Shown one piece after another: positions 17,664-26,586 of a DNA stretch of 64,000 nucleotides. Source of the stretch: Mesorhizobium sp. CAU 1732. Its GTDB lineage: Bacteria > Pseudomonadota > Alphaproteobacteria > Rhizobiales > Rhizobiaceae. The stretch lies in the NCBI RefSeq assembly GCF_039888675.1, contig NZ_JBDQQR010000001.1:1426001-1490000 (forward strand), read 5' to 3'. The first letter of the stretch is position 1. Every line of letters starts with the position of its first letter. The position numbers were made by a program, and so were the translations under genes. The notes under the pieces were generated by a model, which did not search any database, was not told the origin of the DNA, and was given only the letters and a program-made list of their open reading frames with translations.

Positions 17664-18683
17664 TTGGTGGGCGTTGTAGTCAACATTGAGGGCGGCAAGC
17701 GCGAAAACGCGTCGATCGAGGCCATCATAGCGCTGACGCGCGCCGATATGGGGCGGGTCAACGAGCTCATCCTGTCCAAGGCCGGCTCGGACGTCCAGAT
17801 GATTCCCGAGGTTGCCAATCACCTGATCTCGTCGGGCGGCAAGCGCCTGCGCCCGATGCTCACGCTCGCTGCCGCGCAGATGTTCGACTACAAGGGCGAC
17901 GGCCACGTCAAGCTCGCGACAAGCGTCGAGTTTATGCACACCGCGACGCTGCTGCATGACGACGTCGTGGACGAAAGCGATATGCGGCGCGGCAAGCGCA
18001 CGGCCCGCATGATCTGGGGCAACCAGGCCAGCGTACTGGTCGGCGATTTCCTGCTCGGTCAGGCGTTTCGCATGATGGTCGAGGTCGGCTCGCTCGACGC
18101 GCTCGATATCCTCTCATCGGCTGCCTCCGTCATCGCCGAGGGCGAGGTGATGCAGTTGGGCGTCGCCAAGAACCTCGAAACAACCGAGGACGACTATCTC
18201 GCCGTCATCAAGGCGAAGACGGCGGCGCTCTTCTCGGCCGCCGCAGAAGTCGGGCCGATCGTGGCAGGTGCGTCGAAGAACGACCGCGCGGCACTGCGGT
18301 CGTACGGCACCAATCTCGGACTCGCCTTCCAGCTCATCGACGACGCGCTCGACTATGGCGGCGACACCAAGAGCCTCGGCAAGAATGTCGGTGACGATTT
18401 TCGCGAGGGCAAGGTCACGCTGCCGGTGATTCTCAGCTATCGGCGCGGCTCGGCCTCGGAGCGCGAATTCTGGAAGGCCGCGATCGAGAACGACCGCACC
18501 GACGATGATTCGCTCGATCGCGCACGCGGCCTGATGACCAAACACAACGCGATCGGCGACACGATCGGGCGCGCGCGCCATTTCGGCGAGATCGCCCGCG
18601 ACGCGCTCGCGCCCCTCAAGGCCACCCCGCAAAAGCAGGCGATGCTGGACGTTATCGACTTCTGCATCAGCCGCGTGAACTGA
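17664..18683 (+). CDS. ispB: octaprenyl/decaprenyl diphosphate synthase
   Basis: This all-trans polyprenyl synthase makes the ubiquinone side chain. The first Asp-rich motif is DDVVDE (D99, D100, D103), the second is LIDDALDYGGD near residue 225, and GGKRLRPMLTLA supports the fold. The start is TTG at 17664 with GGGAG 7 bp upstream. The 339 residues match rhizobial enzymes, which usually make decaprenyl (Q10) chains. The product chain length cannot be read directly. It feeds ubiA, also in this window. Confidence 0.95.
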   Translation: MVGVVVNIEGGKRENASIEAIIALTRADMGRVNELILSKAGSDVQMIPEVANHLISSGGKRLRPMLTLAAAQMFDYKGDGHVKLATSVEFMHTATLLHDDVVDESDMRRGKRTARMIWGNQASVLVGDFLLGQAFRMMVEVGSLDALDILSSAASVIAEGEVMQLGVAKNLETTEDDYLAVIKAKTAALFSAAAEVGPIVAGASKNDRAALRSYGTNLGLAFQLIDDALDYGGDTKSLGKNVGDDFREGKVTLPVILSYRRGSASEREFWKAAIENDRTDDDSLDRARGLMTKHNAIGDTIGRARHFGEIARDALAPLKATPQKQAMLDVIDFCISRVN

Positions 18684-18824
18684 GACGCCTGGACTTGCGG
18701 CGGTTTCTGACAGCCTCGTGATCCCCGGCGGATTGATACGTCTCCGCAAAAAGGCCATGCTTTCGGCCTTCAAACGTTTAGCGAGTCCGGTATCGGGCGC
18801 GTCGGACCGACAGGAAGGGATGCA

Positions 18825-20843
18825 ATGCGGCTTTTGACAGGACGCTGGATCGTGGCTGCGGGACTGCTCGCCAGCACGGCGCTCACGATACCGGCATCGG
18901 CGAACCAGCCAGAGACCCCGCTCGAGATGGTGCGCGTCAGCACGCTTTCGGGCGCCTACCTCGCGGCACGCATAGCCGAGACGGACAACGAGCTCGACGC
19001 TTCCATCGCCTATTATCAGCGCGCGCTGTCCTTCGATCCCGACAATCAGACGCTTCAGCAGAGCCTGCTTCTCGGTTTGATCTCGCAAGGATCGTTCGAA
19101 GAAGCGCTTCCGTTCGCTGAAAAACTGAAGTCTGCGCCAGAAGTCGAGCGTTTCTCGCGCCTCGCGCTCGGCGTCGACGCGATCAACAAGGGCGAGTACG
19201 TCGAAGCGCAGAATTTTCTCAAGCTGGCGCTCGAATCCGATCTCGACAAGCTGATCACCGGCATCATGACCGCGTGGGCCAAGCTCGGCGCGGGAGACGA
19301 TGCAGGGGCCCTGGCCACACTCGACAGCCTGTCCGGCCCCGAATGGTACAACCTCTTCGTCAGCCACCATCGCGGCCTCATCGCCGATCTCGCCGGCGAC
19401 ACGGAGGCGGCACGCACCGCCTATGAGGCGACCGCGACCAACGCGGCAGCCGGCGGCGCTGCTCCCGATGCATATCTGCGCGCGCTCGAAGCCTATGCGG
19501 GTTTCCTGGCAAGGCAGGGCGAGCGCGACGAAGCGCTGGCCGTGCTCGACAAGGCCGAGGAATTCGCGCCCGGCCGCGTCACTGTGGTTGCACTTCGCGA
19601 GCATATCGAGGCCGGCGACGAAATCGCGCCGCTCATCCCCGACGTGAAGAAGGGGACGGCGGAGGTCCTTCTCAACCTCGCGACCGCGCTCAACCGCTCG
19701 GGCGGCGAGTCCTTCGTGCGCCTCTATCTCCAATATGCGATCGCGCTCTGGCCCGACAGCGACGCGATCCTGATCCAGCTTGCCGGCGTCGCCGAGCAGC
19801 AGGGTGACGGCGCGCGCGCGATCGCGTTCTACGAGAGGATTCCCGACGCCTCGCCCATGAAGCGTGTCGCCGAATTGCAGCTTGGCCTCAATCTGGCTGA
19901 CCTCGACCGCCACGACGAGGCGATCGAGCATCTGAAGGCCGCGCTTTCGGAAGATCAGGACGACATGCGCGCCTATCTGGCGCTTGGCGGCGTCTACTCC
20001 TCGCAGGAAAAATACCAGGAATCCGCCGATCTCTACGATCGCGCGGTGGCGCTCATTTCCGAGCCGAAGCGGCAGGACTGGAACATCTTCTACCAGCGCG
20101 GCATCGCCTATGAGCGCCTGAAGGAATGGCCCAAGGCGGAGCCGAACTTCCGCAAGGCACTGGAACTCTTCCCCGAGCAGCCGCAGGTCCTGAACTATCT
20201 CGGCTATTCCTGGGTCGACATGAACATGAACCTCCAGGAAGGGCTGGACATGATCCAGCGGGCCGTGGATTTGCGCCCGAGCGACGGCTACATCGTCGAT
20301 TCGCTGGGCTGGGCGTATTATCGGCTCGGACGGTTCGACGATGCCGTGCGCGAACTCGAGCGCGCCGTTGGCCTGATGCCGGCCGACCCGGTCCTCAACG
20401 ATCATCTGGGCGACGCCTACTGGCGCGTCGGACGCAAGCTCGAAGCGACCTTCCAGTGGAAACACGCGCGCGCCCTCGATCCCGAGCCGGAAATCCTGGC
20501 GGACGTCGAGAAGAAGCTGGTCGAAGGCCTGCCGCCGGTCGAGGATCGCGCTGAAGTCGAGGAAACCACCGAGGAGGCGTCGCTGGCGCCTGCCATGGTG
20601 CCGATCCCGGATGTGCCCGCCGCGCCGCGCCAGCCTGCTCCCGCCGCAGCCGTCGAAACGGTCTCCACGGGCGATCCGGTCCACGTCGTCCTGCCGGGCG
20701 AGTCGCTCTGGTCGATCGCCAACCGGGCGCTCGGCGACGGCAACCGGTACAACGACATCCTGGAGCTCAATCCCGAACTGCGCGGCGATCCCGGCCGCAT
20801 CGTTCCCGGCCAGCAACTGCGTCTGCCCCAGGCCGCGAACTGA
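18825..20843 (+). CDS. secreted TPR protein with a C-terminal LysM domain
   Basis: The protein is 672 residues long. A signal peptide (MRLLTGRW, hydrophobic core, ASANQ) covers about residues 1-27. A long array of TPR repeats follows, including YYRLGRFDDAVRELERAV and YWRVGRKLEATFQWK. After a Pro/Ala-rich linker comes a LysM domain (about 623-668: VVLPGESLWSIANRALGDG and GRIVPGQQLRLPQ). LysM binds peptidoglycan glycan strands, so this looks like a periplasmic cell-wall scaffold. AGGAAGGG lies upstream of ATG 18825. The next gene is glyQ, 107 bp away. Substrate or partners are not evident. Confidence 0.85.
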   Translation: MRLLTGRWIVAAGLLASTALTIPASANQPETPLEMVRVSTLSGAYLAARIAETDNELDASIAYYQRALSFDPDNQTLQQSLLLGLISQGSFEEALPFAEKLKSAPEVERFSRLALGVDAINKGEYVEAQNFLKLALESDLDKLITGIMTAWAKLGAGDDAGALATLDSLSGPEWYNLFVSHHRGLIADLAGDTEAARTAYEATATNAAAGGAAPDAYLRALEAYAGFLARQGERDEALAVLDKAEEFAPGRVTVVALREHIEAGDEIAPLIPDVKKGTAEVLLNLATALNRSGGESFVRLYLQYAIALWPDSDAILIQLAGVAEQQGDGARAIAFYERIPDASPMKRVAELQLGLNLADLDRHDEAIEHLKAALSEDQDDMRAYLALGGVYSSQEKYQESADLYDRAVALISEPKRQDWNIFYQRGIAYERLKEWPKAEPNFRKALELFPEQPQVLNYLGYSWVDMNMNLQEGLDMIQRAVDLRPSDGYIVDSLGWAYYRLGRFDDAVRELERAVGLMPADPVLNDHLGDAYWRVGRKLEATFQWKHARALDPEPEILADVEKKLVEGLPPVEDRAEVEETTEEASLAPAMVPIPDVPAAPRQPAPAAAVETVSTGDPVHVVLPGESLWSIANRALGDGNRYNDILELNPELRGDPGRIVPGQQLRLPQAAN

Positions 20844-20950
20844 TCTCGCGAAAGGCGGCAACGCGCAAAGCGTTGTCGCGCTCTCCTTGACGCTCCACCG
20901 CGACCTGTCTAGGACGTGGCCGACCCGCCACAGCCCTTCAGAGGCATGCC

Positions 20951-21913
20951 GTGACCACCGACAAGCCTGCCCATATGCATCCGAGCCGCTCCTTCCAGGG
21001 GCTTATCCTGACGCTGCACGACTACTGGGCGGCCTATGGCTGCGTCGTGCTCCAGCCCTATGACATGGAAGTCGGCGCCGGCACGTTCCATCCTGCTACG
21101 ACGTTGCGTGCGCTCGGGCCCCGGCCGTGGAACGCCGCCTATGTGCAGCCGTCGCGCCGGCCGAAGGACGGGCGCTATGGCGAGAACCCGAACCGGCTCC
21201 AGCACTACTACCAATATCAGGTGATTCTGAAGCCGAACCCCTCGAACCTTCAGGAACTCTATCTCGGCTCGCTGGAGGCGATCGGCATCGATCCGCTGCT
21301 GCACGACATCCGCTTCGTCGAGGATGACTGGGAAAGCCCGACGCTGGGCGCCTGGGGCCTCGGCTGGGAATGCTGGTGCGACGGCATGGAGGTCTCGCAG
21401 TTCACCTATTTCCAGCAGGTCTGCGGCATCGAATGCGCGCCGGTCGCGGGCGAACTCACCTACGGGTTGGAGCGTCTCGCAATGTATGTGCAGGGCGTCG
21501 ACAACGTCTACGACCTGAACTTCAACGGCCGCGAAGGCGCAGAGAAGGTCACCTATGGCGACGTGTTCCTACAGGCGGAGCAGGAATATTCGCGGCACAA
21601 TTTCGAGCATGCCGACACGGCCATCCTGTTGCGCCATTTCGAGGACGCCGAGCGGGAGTGCAAGGCGCTCCTCGATGCCGGTGCGCCCAAGGAAAGCGAC
21701 AACCGGCCGGTGCACAAGATGGTGTTTCCCGCCTACGACCAGGCGATCAAGGCGAGCCATGCCTTCAACCTGCTCGATGCGCGCGGCGTGATCTCGGTCA
21801 CCGAACGCCAGAGCTACATCCTGCGGGTCCGCAACCTGGCCAAGGCCTGCGGCGAAGCGTTTCTTGCAACAGAAGCCGGCGGGTTCGGCTGGACGGAAGG
21901 AAAAGCGGCATGA
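20951..21913 (+). CDS. glyQ: glycyl-tRNA synthetase alpha subunit
   Basis: GlyQ is the catalytic class II subunit of the alpha2beta2 glycyl-tRNA synthetase. Characteristic blocks are [36 protein letters not shown] and the motif [21 protein letters not shown]. The start is GTG at 20951, with AGAGG about 7 bp upstream. The 320 residues match the usual 300-odd, with a slightly longer N-terminus. The stop overlaps the start of the isochorismatase-like gene by an ATGA tetranucleotide, and glyS follows that, so all three probably form one operon. Confidence 0.98.
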   Translation: MTTDKPAHMHPSRSFQGLILTLHDYWAAYGCVVLQPYDMEVGAGTFHPATTLRALGPRPWNAAYVQPSRRPKDGRYGENPNRLQHYYQYQVILKPNPSNLQELYLGSLEAIGIDPLLHDIRFVEDDWESPTLGAWGLGWECWCDGMEVSQFTYFQQVCGIECAPVAGELTYGLERLAMYVQGVDNVYDLNFNGREGAEKVTYGDVFLQAEQEYSRHNFEHADTAILLRHFEDAERECKALLDAGAPKESDNRPVHKMVFPAYDQAIKASHAFNLLDARGVISVTERQSYILRVRNLAKACGEAFLATEAGGFGWTEGKAA

Positions 21914-22506
21914 GCGCGAAGACACTTCTCCAGCTTGCCGGTGCGAACCTGACCCCGCCCACGCTCTCCGAAGCGACCGTGGTCGTCATCGATGCGCAGC
22001 GTGAATATGTCGACGGCGCGCTGCCGCTGCCGGACGGCAAGGCGGCGCTCGCCAACATCGCCGCGCTTTTGTCCGCCGCGCGCGGGGCCGGCACGCCGAT
22101 CGTCCATGTCCAGCACAAGGGCAAGCCGGGCGGGCTGTTCGATCCCGAAAAGACCGCCTTCGCCTTCGCCGACGAGGCCGAACCGCGCGTCGGCGAGACG
22201 GTGGTCGAAAAGGGCCTGCCCAACGGCTTTGCCGGAACGGGCCTCGCGGAAGTCCTGGAGAAGGCCGGCCGCAAGCGGCTGATCCTCGCCGGCTTCATGA
22301 CGCATATGTGCGTGTCGGCGACCGCCCGCGCGGCGCTCGACCTGGGCTACCAGACGACCGTCCTGTCCGACGCGTCCGCGACGCGCGACCTCCCGCATGT
22401 CGATGGCTCCGGCGTCTTGTCCGCCGCCGACCTCCACCGCGCCGAACTGGCAGCCCTTGCCGACCGCTTCTCGATCGTCTGCCGCACGGCCGACATTCTG
22501 GATTAA
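21910..22506 (+). CDS. isochorismatase-like cysteine hydrolase
   Basis: This 198-residue protein is a cysteine hydrolase of the isochorismatase superfamily. The catalytic triad is D28 (VVVIDAQ), K101 (VVEKGLPN) and C134 ([13 protein letters not shown]), all in place, with the cis-peptide region GFMTHMC. Family members hydrolyse isochorismate, nicotinamide, biuret, N-carbamoylsarcosine or related substrates; the substrate here is unknown. It overlaps glyQ by ATGA and ends 3 bp before glyS, so it sits between two subunits of one essential enzyme. AAGGAAA lies about 7 bp upstream. The insertion might reflect shared regulation or chance. Confidence 0.88.
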   Translation: MSAKTLLQLAGANLTPPTLSEATVVVIDAQREYVDGALPLPDGKAALANIAALLSAARGAGTPIVHVQHKGKPGGLFDPEKTAFAFADEAEPRVGETVVEKGLPNGFAGTGLAEVLEKAGRKRLILAGFMTHMCVSATARAALDLGYQTTVLSDASATRDLPHVDGSGVLSAADLHRAELAALADRFSIVCRTADILD

Positions 22507-22509
22507 ACC

Positions 22510-24951
22510 ATGCCCGACCTGCTTCTCGAACTTCGCAGTGAAGAGATACCCGCACGCATGCAGCGCAAGGCTGCGGGCGACCTGAAGAAGCTGGTCACCG
22601 ACGGTCTGGTCGATGCCGGCCTGACATACGAAGCCGCGACCGAATACTGGACGCCGCGCCGGCTGACGCTCGACATTCGCGGCTTGACTGCCCGCTCGAA
22701 GGACGTGCGCGAGGAGATCAAGGGGCCGTCGACCAGCGCGCCGGAACAGGCCGTGCAGGGTTTCCTGCGCAAGGCGGGCCTGAGCGACCTGTCGCAGGCG
22801 CATGTCCATACCGATCCCAAGAAGGGCGAGTTCTACGTCGCGCATCTGTCTAAGCCGGGCAGGGGGGCGGAAGAAATCATCGCCGAAATCATGCCGCGCA
22901 TCGTGCGCGACTTCCCGTGGCCGAAATCGATGCGCTGGGGTGCCGCGTCTGCCAAGCCCGGCTCGCTGCGCTGGGTGCGCCCCTTGCAGACGATCCTCTG
23001 CACCTTCGGTCCCGAGACCGAGGAGCCGGTCGTGGTCGATTTCGAGGTCGACGGCATACGGTCCGGCAACGTCACCTACGGCCACCGGTTCCATGCGCCG
23101 GACGCGATCGTGGTGCGCCGCTTCGACGACTACGTGACCAAGCTGGAAGCCGCCAAGGTCGTGCTGGACGCCGAGCGCCGCAAGCGCATCATCCTTGACG
23201 ACGCCCGGAACCTCGCTTTCGCGAACGGTCTCGACGTGATCGAGGACGAAGGCCTGCTGGACGAGGTCTCGGGCCTGGTCGAATGGCCGGTCGTCCTGAT
23301 GGGCGAGTTCGAGGAGAGCTTCCTCGACATCCCGCCCGAGGTCATCCGCCTCACCATCCGCGCCAACCAGAAGTGCTTCGTCACGCGGCCGCAGGGCGAG
23401 ACGGAGCGCCTCGCCAACCGCTTCATCCTGACGTCGAACATCGAGGCGAAGGATGGCGGCAAGGAAATCGCCTATGGCAACGGCAAGGTCGTGCGCGCGC
23501 GCCTGTCGGACGCCGTGCATTTCTGGAAGACCGATCAGGCCGACCTGCCGGACCTCGACAAACTTGCCGCATCGGCCGAAAAATTAGGGCTCGATCTCAA
23601 GAAGCCGCTCGACCAGCGCATGGCGCGGCTCGATCATCTGGATGTGACCTTCCACGCGAAGCTCGGCACGCAAGGCGAGCGCGTCCAGCGCATCCTGGCG
23701 CTTGCGCGCGAGATCGCTCCGGTCGTCGGTGCGGACCCCGATCTGGCGGCCCGCGCGGCGCTGCTCGCCAAGGCCGATCTGCCGACGGAAGTCGTCGGCG
23801 AATTCCCCGAACTGCAGGGCGCGATCGGCCGGAAGTACGCGGTTCTTCAAGGCGAAGACGCATCCGTCGCCGCCGCGATCGAAGAGCACTACAAGCCGCA
23901 AGGCCCGTCCGACGTCGTGCCGACCGACCCGGTCTCGATTGCCGTCGCGCTGGCCGACAAGCTCGACACGCTGGTCGGTTTTTGGGCGATTGACGAGAAG
24001 CCGACGGGCAGCAAGGACCCGTATGCGCTGCGCCGGGCGGCGCTGGGGGTGATCAGGATTTTGGTGGAGAATGGGGTGCGGTTGAAGATTGCAAACGCGA
24101 TTCACATTGCTCGTACGGAACTGGTCCGTAGTCATCTGCACGCGCACTACCCACTGCGCATCGAGAAGCGTGACGGTGGCCGTGTAGCTCTACTCCCAGT
24201 ATCAGTCAGCGGAACGATCTCGCAACACTGGGGTGAGCCCGTAACGACGCTCAATGAGTGTGACAACGACCATCTCACTTTCCGTCTACCAGACGAGTTC
24301 AAAATTCCCTCAGCGGTCGTACTTGAAGACGATCGTGGCGAGTATGGTGATCGAGAAGTTCGTCCTATCAAGTGGATACTCTCAGACCTCCTCTCCTTCT
24401 TCCACGACCGCCTCAAGGTCTACTTGCGCGACAAGGGTGCGCGGCACGACCTGATCGACGCCGTGCTGGCGAGTGGCGGCAGCGGGCCAATCTCTCCCGT
24501 TGACGGGGAGAACACGGCTTCAGCGGCCAATGACGACCTGCTCCTCGTCACCTCGCGGGTCGCGGCACTCGGCATCTTCCTCGACAACGAGGACGGGAAA
24601 AACCTGCTCGCCGGCACCAAGCGCGCCGCCAACATCCTGGCAGCCGAGGAGAAGAAGGGAACCGCGGTTGCCGGCGAAGTCGACCCCGCCCTGTTCAGGC
24701 AGGACGAGGAGGCGCGGCTGTTCGAAGCGGTGAATCAGGCCGAGAACAACGCGGCGCAAGCGGTTCAGAACCAGGACTTTTCCGCCGCCATGCTCGCGCT
24801 CAGCACGCTCCGCGAACCCGTCGATGCGTTCTTCGAGGCCGTTCTGGTGAACGATGAGGATCAGGCCGTGCGCGCCAACCGCCTGGCCCTCCTCGCCCGC
24901 ATCCGTCACGCGACAGGACAGGTCGCGGACTTCTCCCGGATCGCAGGCTGA
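22510..24951 (+). CDS. glyS: glycyl-tRNA synthetase beta subunit with large internal insertions
   Basis: GlyS is the tRNA-binding beta subunit. The N-terminus ([15 protein letters not shown]), HD-like core and C-terminal anticodon region ([29 protein letters not shown]) are normal. At 813 residues it is about 120 longer than typical (E. coli 689). Two additions explain this. Residues about 528-624 replace a linker of about 22 residues seen in E. coli, and residues about 654-674 lie after LIDAVLA and contain a palindrome. The frame is intact throughout, so the protein is probably functional. Codon use and base composition of the first insertion differ from the flanks. Translation is coupled to the preceding gene by a 3-bp gap. 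Confidence 0.95.
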   Translation: MPDLLLELRSEEIPARMQRKAAGDLKKLVTDGLVDAGLTYEAATEYWTPRRLTLDIRGLTARSKDVREEIKGPSTSAPEQAVQGFLRKAGLSDLSQAHVHTDPKKGEFYVAHLSKPGRGAEEIIAEIMPRIVRDFPWPKSMRWGAASAKPGSLRWVRPLQTILCTFGPETEEPVVVDFEVDGIRSGNVTYGHRFHAPDAIVVRRFDDYVTKLEAAKVVLDAERRKRIILDDARNLAFANGLDVIEDEGLLDEVSGLVEWPVVLMGEFEESFLDIPPEVIRLTIRANQKCFVTRPQGETERLANRFILTSNIEAKDGGKEIAYGNGKVVRARLSDAVHFWKTDQADLPDLDKLAASAEKLGLDLKKPLDQRMARLDHLDVTFHAKLGTQGERVQRILALAREIAPVVGADPDLAARAALLAKADLPTEVVGEFPELQGAIGRKYAVLQGEDASVAAAIEEHYKPQGPSDVVPTDPVSIAVALADKLDTLVGFWAIDEKPTGSKDPYALRRAALGVIRILVENGVRLKIANAIHIARTELVRSHLHAHYPLRIEKRDGGRVALLPVSVSGTISQHWGEPVTTLNECDNDHLTFRLPDEFKIPSAVVLEDDRGEYGDREVRPIKWILSDLLSFFHDRLKVYLRDKGARHDLIDAVLASGGSGPISPVDGENTASAANDDLLLVTSRVAALGIFLDNEDGKNLLAGTKRAANILAAEEKKGTAVAGEVDPALFRQDEEARLFEAVNQAENNAAQAVQNQDFSAAMLALSTLREPVDAFFEAVLVNDEDQAVRANRLALLARIRHATGQVADFSRIAG
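24091..24381 (+). other. in-frame, AT-richer insertion inside glyS
   Basis: Between VENGVRLKI and [13 protein letters not shown], the normal neighbours in this family, lie about 97 codons with no match to any GlyS block I know. Hand counts of the 60-base lines 24181-24360 give 35, 30 and 29 G+C (about 52%), against 40 of 60 in line 23761-23820. Codons there, such as cgt, gta, aaa and cta, are rarer in the flanks. I recognise no domain. It looks like a captured fragment that kept the frame. Confidence 0.7.
24469..24530 (+). repeat. palindromic repeat embedded in frame within glyS
   Basis: The palindrome TCTCCCGT/ACGGGGAGA (24493-24511, one bulged base) is encoded as part of GlyS residues near SPVDGEN. 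A related form, CCCTGTAAACGGGGAGAAG, occurs at 25462-25480 outside genes. Such TCTCCCC-type hairpins are a familiar intergenic repeat style in Rhizobiales, so this is probably a repeat that entered an essential gene without breaking the frame. Confidence 0.6.
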
Positions 24952-25492
24952 CCGGCTGGGCGCGAAATCGCGCTCGGCTATTCAATCCCCGCAACGCGAC
25001 AGACTCCGCGCTCGACCGCCACCGGAGATCGGCGGAACATCGGAACCATCCCGCCTGTGATATACTGTCGAGGCATGGATTCCCGGGTCTCCCTCCGCTT
25101 CGCTCCGGTCGCCCGAGAATGACGAAGCGTATTGATTTCGCTCCGAGATTCGAAACGGTGACGGTTGTCGGAACAATCCCTACTCCGCTTCGTCATCCTC
25201 GGGCGGAGCAGGAACGAAGTGACTGCGCAGACCCGGGGATCCATGCCTCGCCGCTTCAGTCGCAGGATGGGGCAAATACGGCGCTCACCCGTTCCCGCCC
25301 CACCCATCCCGTGTACCCCATAGCGGAGGGCGGGGCTGGTGGATGAGGGCGAGCGCGAACGTTGGATGCTTTTGCGAAAAGATAGGGCGACCGGCACGGG
25401 ATTGGGACCAAGTGTCAGATAAGTTGGTGCCGGCCCTCATCCCGCACGACGTGCCACCTTTCCCTGTAAACGGGGAGAAGAAGAGCGCTCCG
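24952..25492. other. 541-bp gene-free repeat-rich spacer
   Basis: No credible ORF or RNA gene is visible between glyS and the minus-strand membrane gene. The spacer holds a 182-bp imperfect inverted repeat (25069-25250), a second inverted pair GGATGAGGGC/GCCCTCATCC (25341-25350 and 25433-25442), a short CCGGCAC/GTGCCGG hairpin (25391-25433) and a CCCTGTAAACGGGGAG unit. The mixture suggests several repetitive elements stacked at one site. Confidence 0.7.
25069..25250. repeat. large imperfect inverted repeat (stem-loop element)
   Basis: The outer arms CGAGGCATGGATTCCCGGGT (25069-25088) and its near-exact reverse complement (25231-25250) differ at one base over 22 when two more bases are included. 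Inner arms GCCCGAGAATGACGAAGCG (25111-25129) and 25186-25204 also differ at one base. The loop is about 55 bp. This has the look of a mobile miniature inverted-repeat or REP-type unit; no transposase is nearby. Confidence 0.75.
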
Positions 25493-25918
25493 TCAGATAA
25501 ACACCCAGACGCCGAGCCCCATCGCCGCCAGAGTGAGGATGGGCGTCGTCATGCCCAGCATGCGCATCCAGGAGGGCGGCGTGACCGTCCCCTGCATCCT
25601 GCTCATCGCAACGCTCAGGACGAGGATCACGAGGAGCAGCAGGAAGGAGATGACCAGCTTCGCTGTGTAGGCCTCGCCGAGGTCCATCATGTCGTAGCGG
25701 AACAGCCACAGGCCGAGGCCCGACAGCCAGATCAGCACGATGCCGGCCAAACCCAGCCGCCCGAAATGCGGGCGAAGCGCCGTAAGTTGCGGCGAGGGGA
25801 CTGCCCCGCGCCGTATTTGCCGCGTCACCACCATCGCCCCGAACCCAGACGCCGCACCCAGCATCAGGCCGAAAATGTGGATGAACTTCAGGACGAAGTT
25901 CATGGTGAGTTCGATCAT
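25493..25918 (-). CDS. four-helix membrane protein of unknown function
   Basis: This 141-residue protein (from ATG 25918, with AGGGGG 5 bp upstream) is predicted to have four transmembrane helices: FVLKFIHIFGLMLGAASGFG, GLAGIVLIWLSGLGLWL, LVISFLLLLVILVLSVAM and TTPILTLAAMGLGVWVFI. An H in the first helix (FIHIFG) is the only notable polar residue in a helix, so a heme- or metal-binding role is possible but unsupported. I recognise no family with confidence. It stands alone, with repeats on its 3' side and a minus-strand hypothetical gene on its 5' side. Confidence 0.8.
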   Translation of the reverse strand: MIELTMNFVLKFIHIFGLMLGAASGFGAMVVTRQIRRGAVPSPQLTALRPHFGRLGLAGIVLIWLSGLGLWLFRYDMMDLGEAYTAKLVISFLLLLVILVLSVAMSRMQGTVTPPSWMRMLGMTTPILTLAAMGLGVWVFI

Positions 25919-26019
25919 GGCAGCCCCCTGCGGCAAAGACGATGCGCAGAACGGTCTACCCGAAAGAGATTCAAAAACAACAGCATGTGGCGCGAATCGG
26001 ACTCGGTTCGCGAACCCGG

Positions 26020-26418
26020 TCAGTCCGCCGATACGGGTGTGTTCGCCTCGACCGGCTTGCTGACGGCAAAGGGGTCGCCCGTCACGCCGCCGCGCATAAT
26101 CGTCGGAAACGCCTCAGCCCGCCACGCGATCGGTTCGCGCGCATCGTCCACGTCCGTGGTGGCGATGGCTTCATCGCCTGCGGGAAGCGCATCGAGGTCG
26201 GATGCGATGACCGAGGGGCTGATTTCAAGGCTGTCCGGGACGGTGATGACGACGGGCGTCTCCACAGAATTGCCTGCCCGCGCTTCCGTATCGCCGAGCC
26301 GGACGATCGAGACGCTCGATCCGGCTGCCGCGTCGGGCGCGGCATGGATGGAGGACTCCGATGCCTCGCCGGAGGCGGCAATCGCGAGGGGCATCAGCCC
26401 GGCAAGAAGTCGACGCAT
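26020..26418 (-). CDS. hypothetical exported protein
   Basis: ATG 26418 begins MRRLLAGLMPLAIAASGEASES, a plausible signal peptide, followed by an acidic, low-complexity sequence (about 132 residues) rich in Ala, Asp, Val and Ser. No domain is recognisable. The ribosome-binding site is weak and a longer frame exists upstream, so the start is uncertain. It could be a real small secreted protein. The codon pattern looks coding but I cannot exclude a chance ORF. It is divergent from the Sua5-type gene, with 168 bp between. Confidence 0.55.
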   Translation of the reverse strand: MRRLLAGLMPLAIAASGEASESSIHAAPDAAAGSSVSIVRLGDTEARAGNSVETPVVITVPDSLEISPSVIASDLDALPAGDEAIATTDVDDAREPIAWRAEAFPTIMRGGVTGDPFAVSKPVEANTPVSAD

Positions 26419-26586
26419 GGACACGGCACCAGCAACGGACAGCCGGCTGCGGTGAGGCGCGGACGGCTGAGACAAAACCAACGGTCATGAAGTCTATCGC
26501 GGTGCGATTAACAAATCGGTGACGCAGCGGTACTTGTCGCCGCGGGCGGGCCGCGTTAGGCAGTCCCGTCTTATCCGGAGCCTGCC

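Noticed and set aside
18114..20861. A 915-codon open frame on the minus strand opposite the polyprenyl synthase and TPR-LysM genes
   Set aside because: It overlaps two clear plus-strand genes and has no family motif, signal or ribosome-binding site. Long antisense frames are common in GC-rich coding DNA.
24091..24381. Frameshift or assembly error as the cause of the odd glyS region
   Set aside because: The frame is continuous through the region and normal GlyS motifs resume in the same frame, so a simple frameshift does not explain it.
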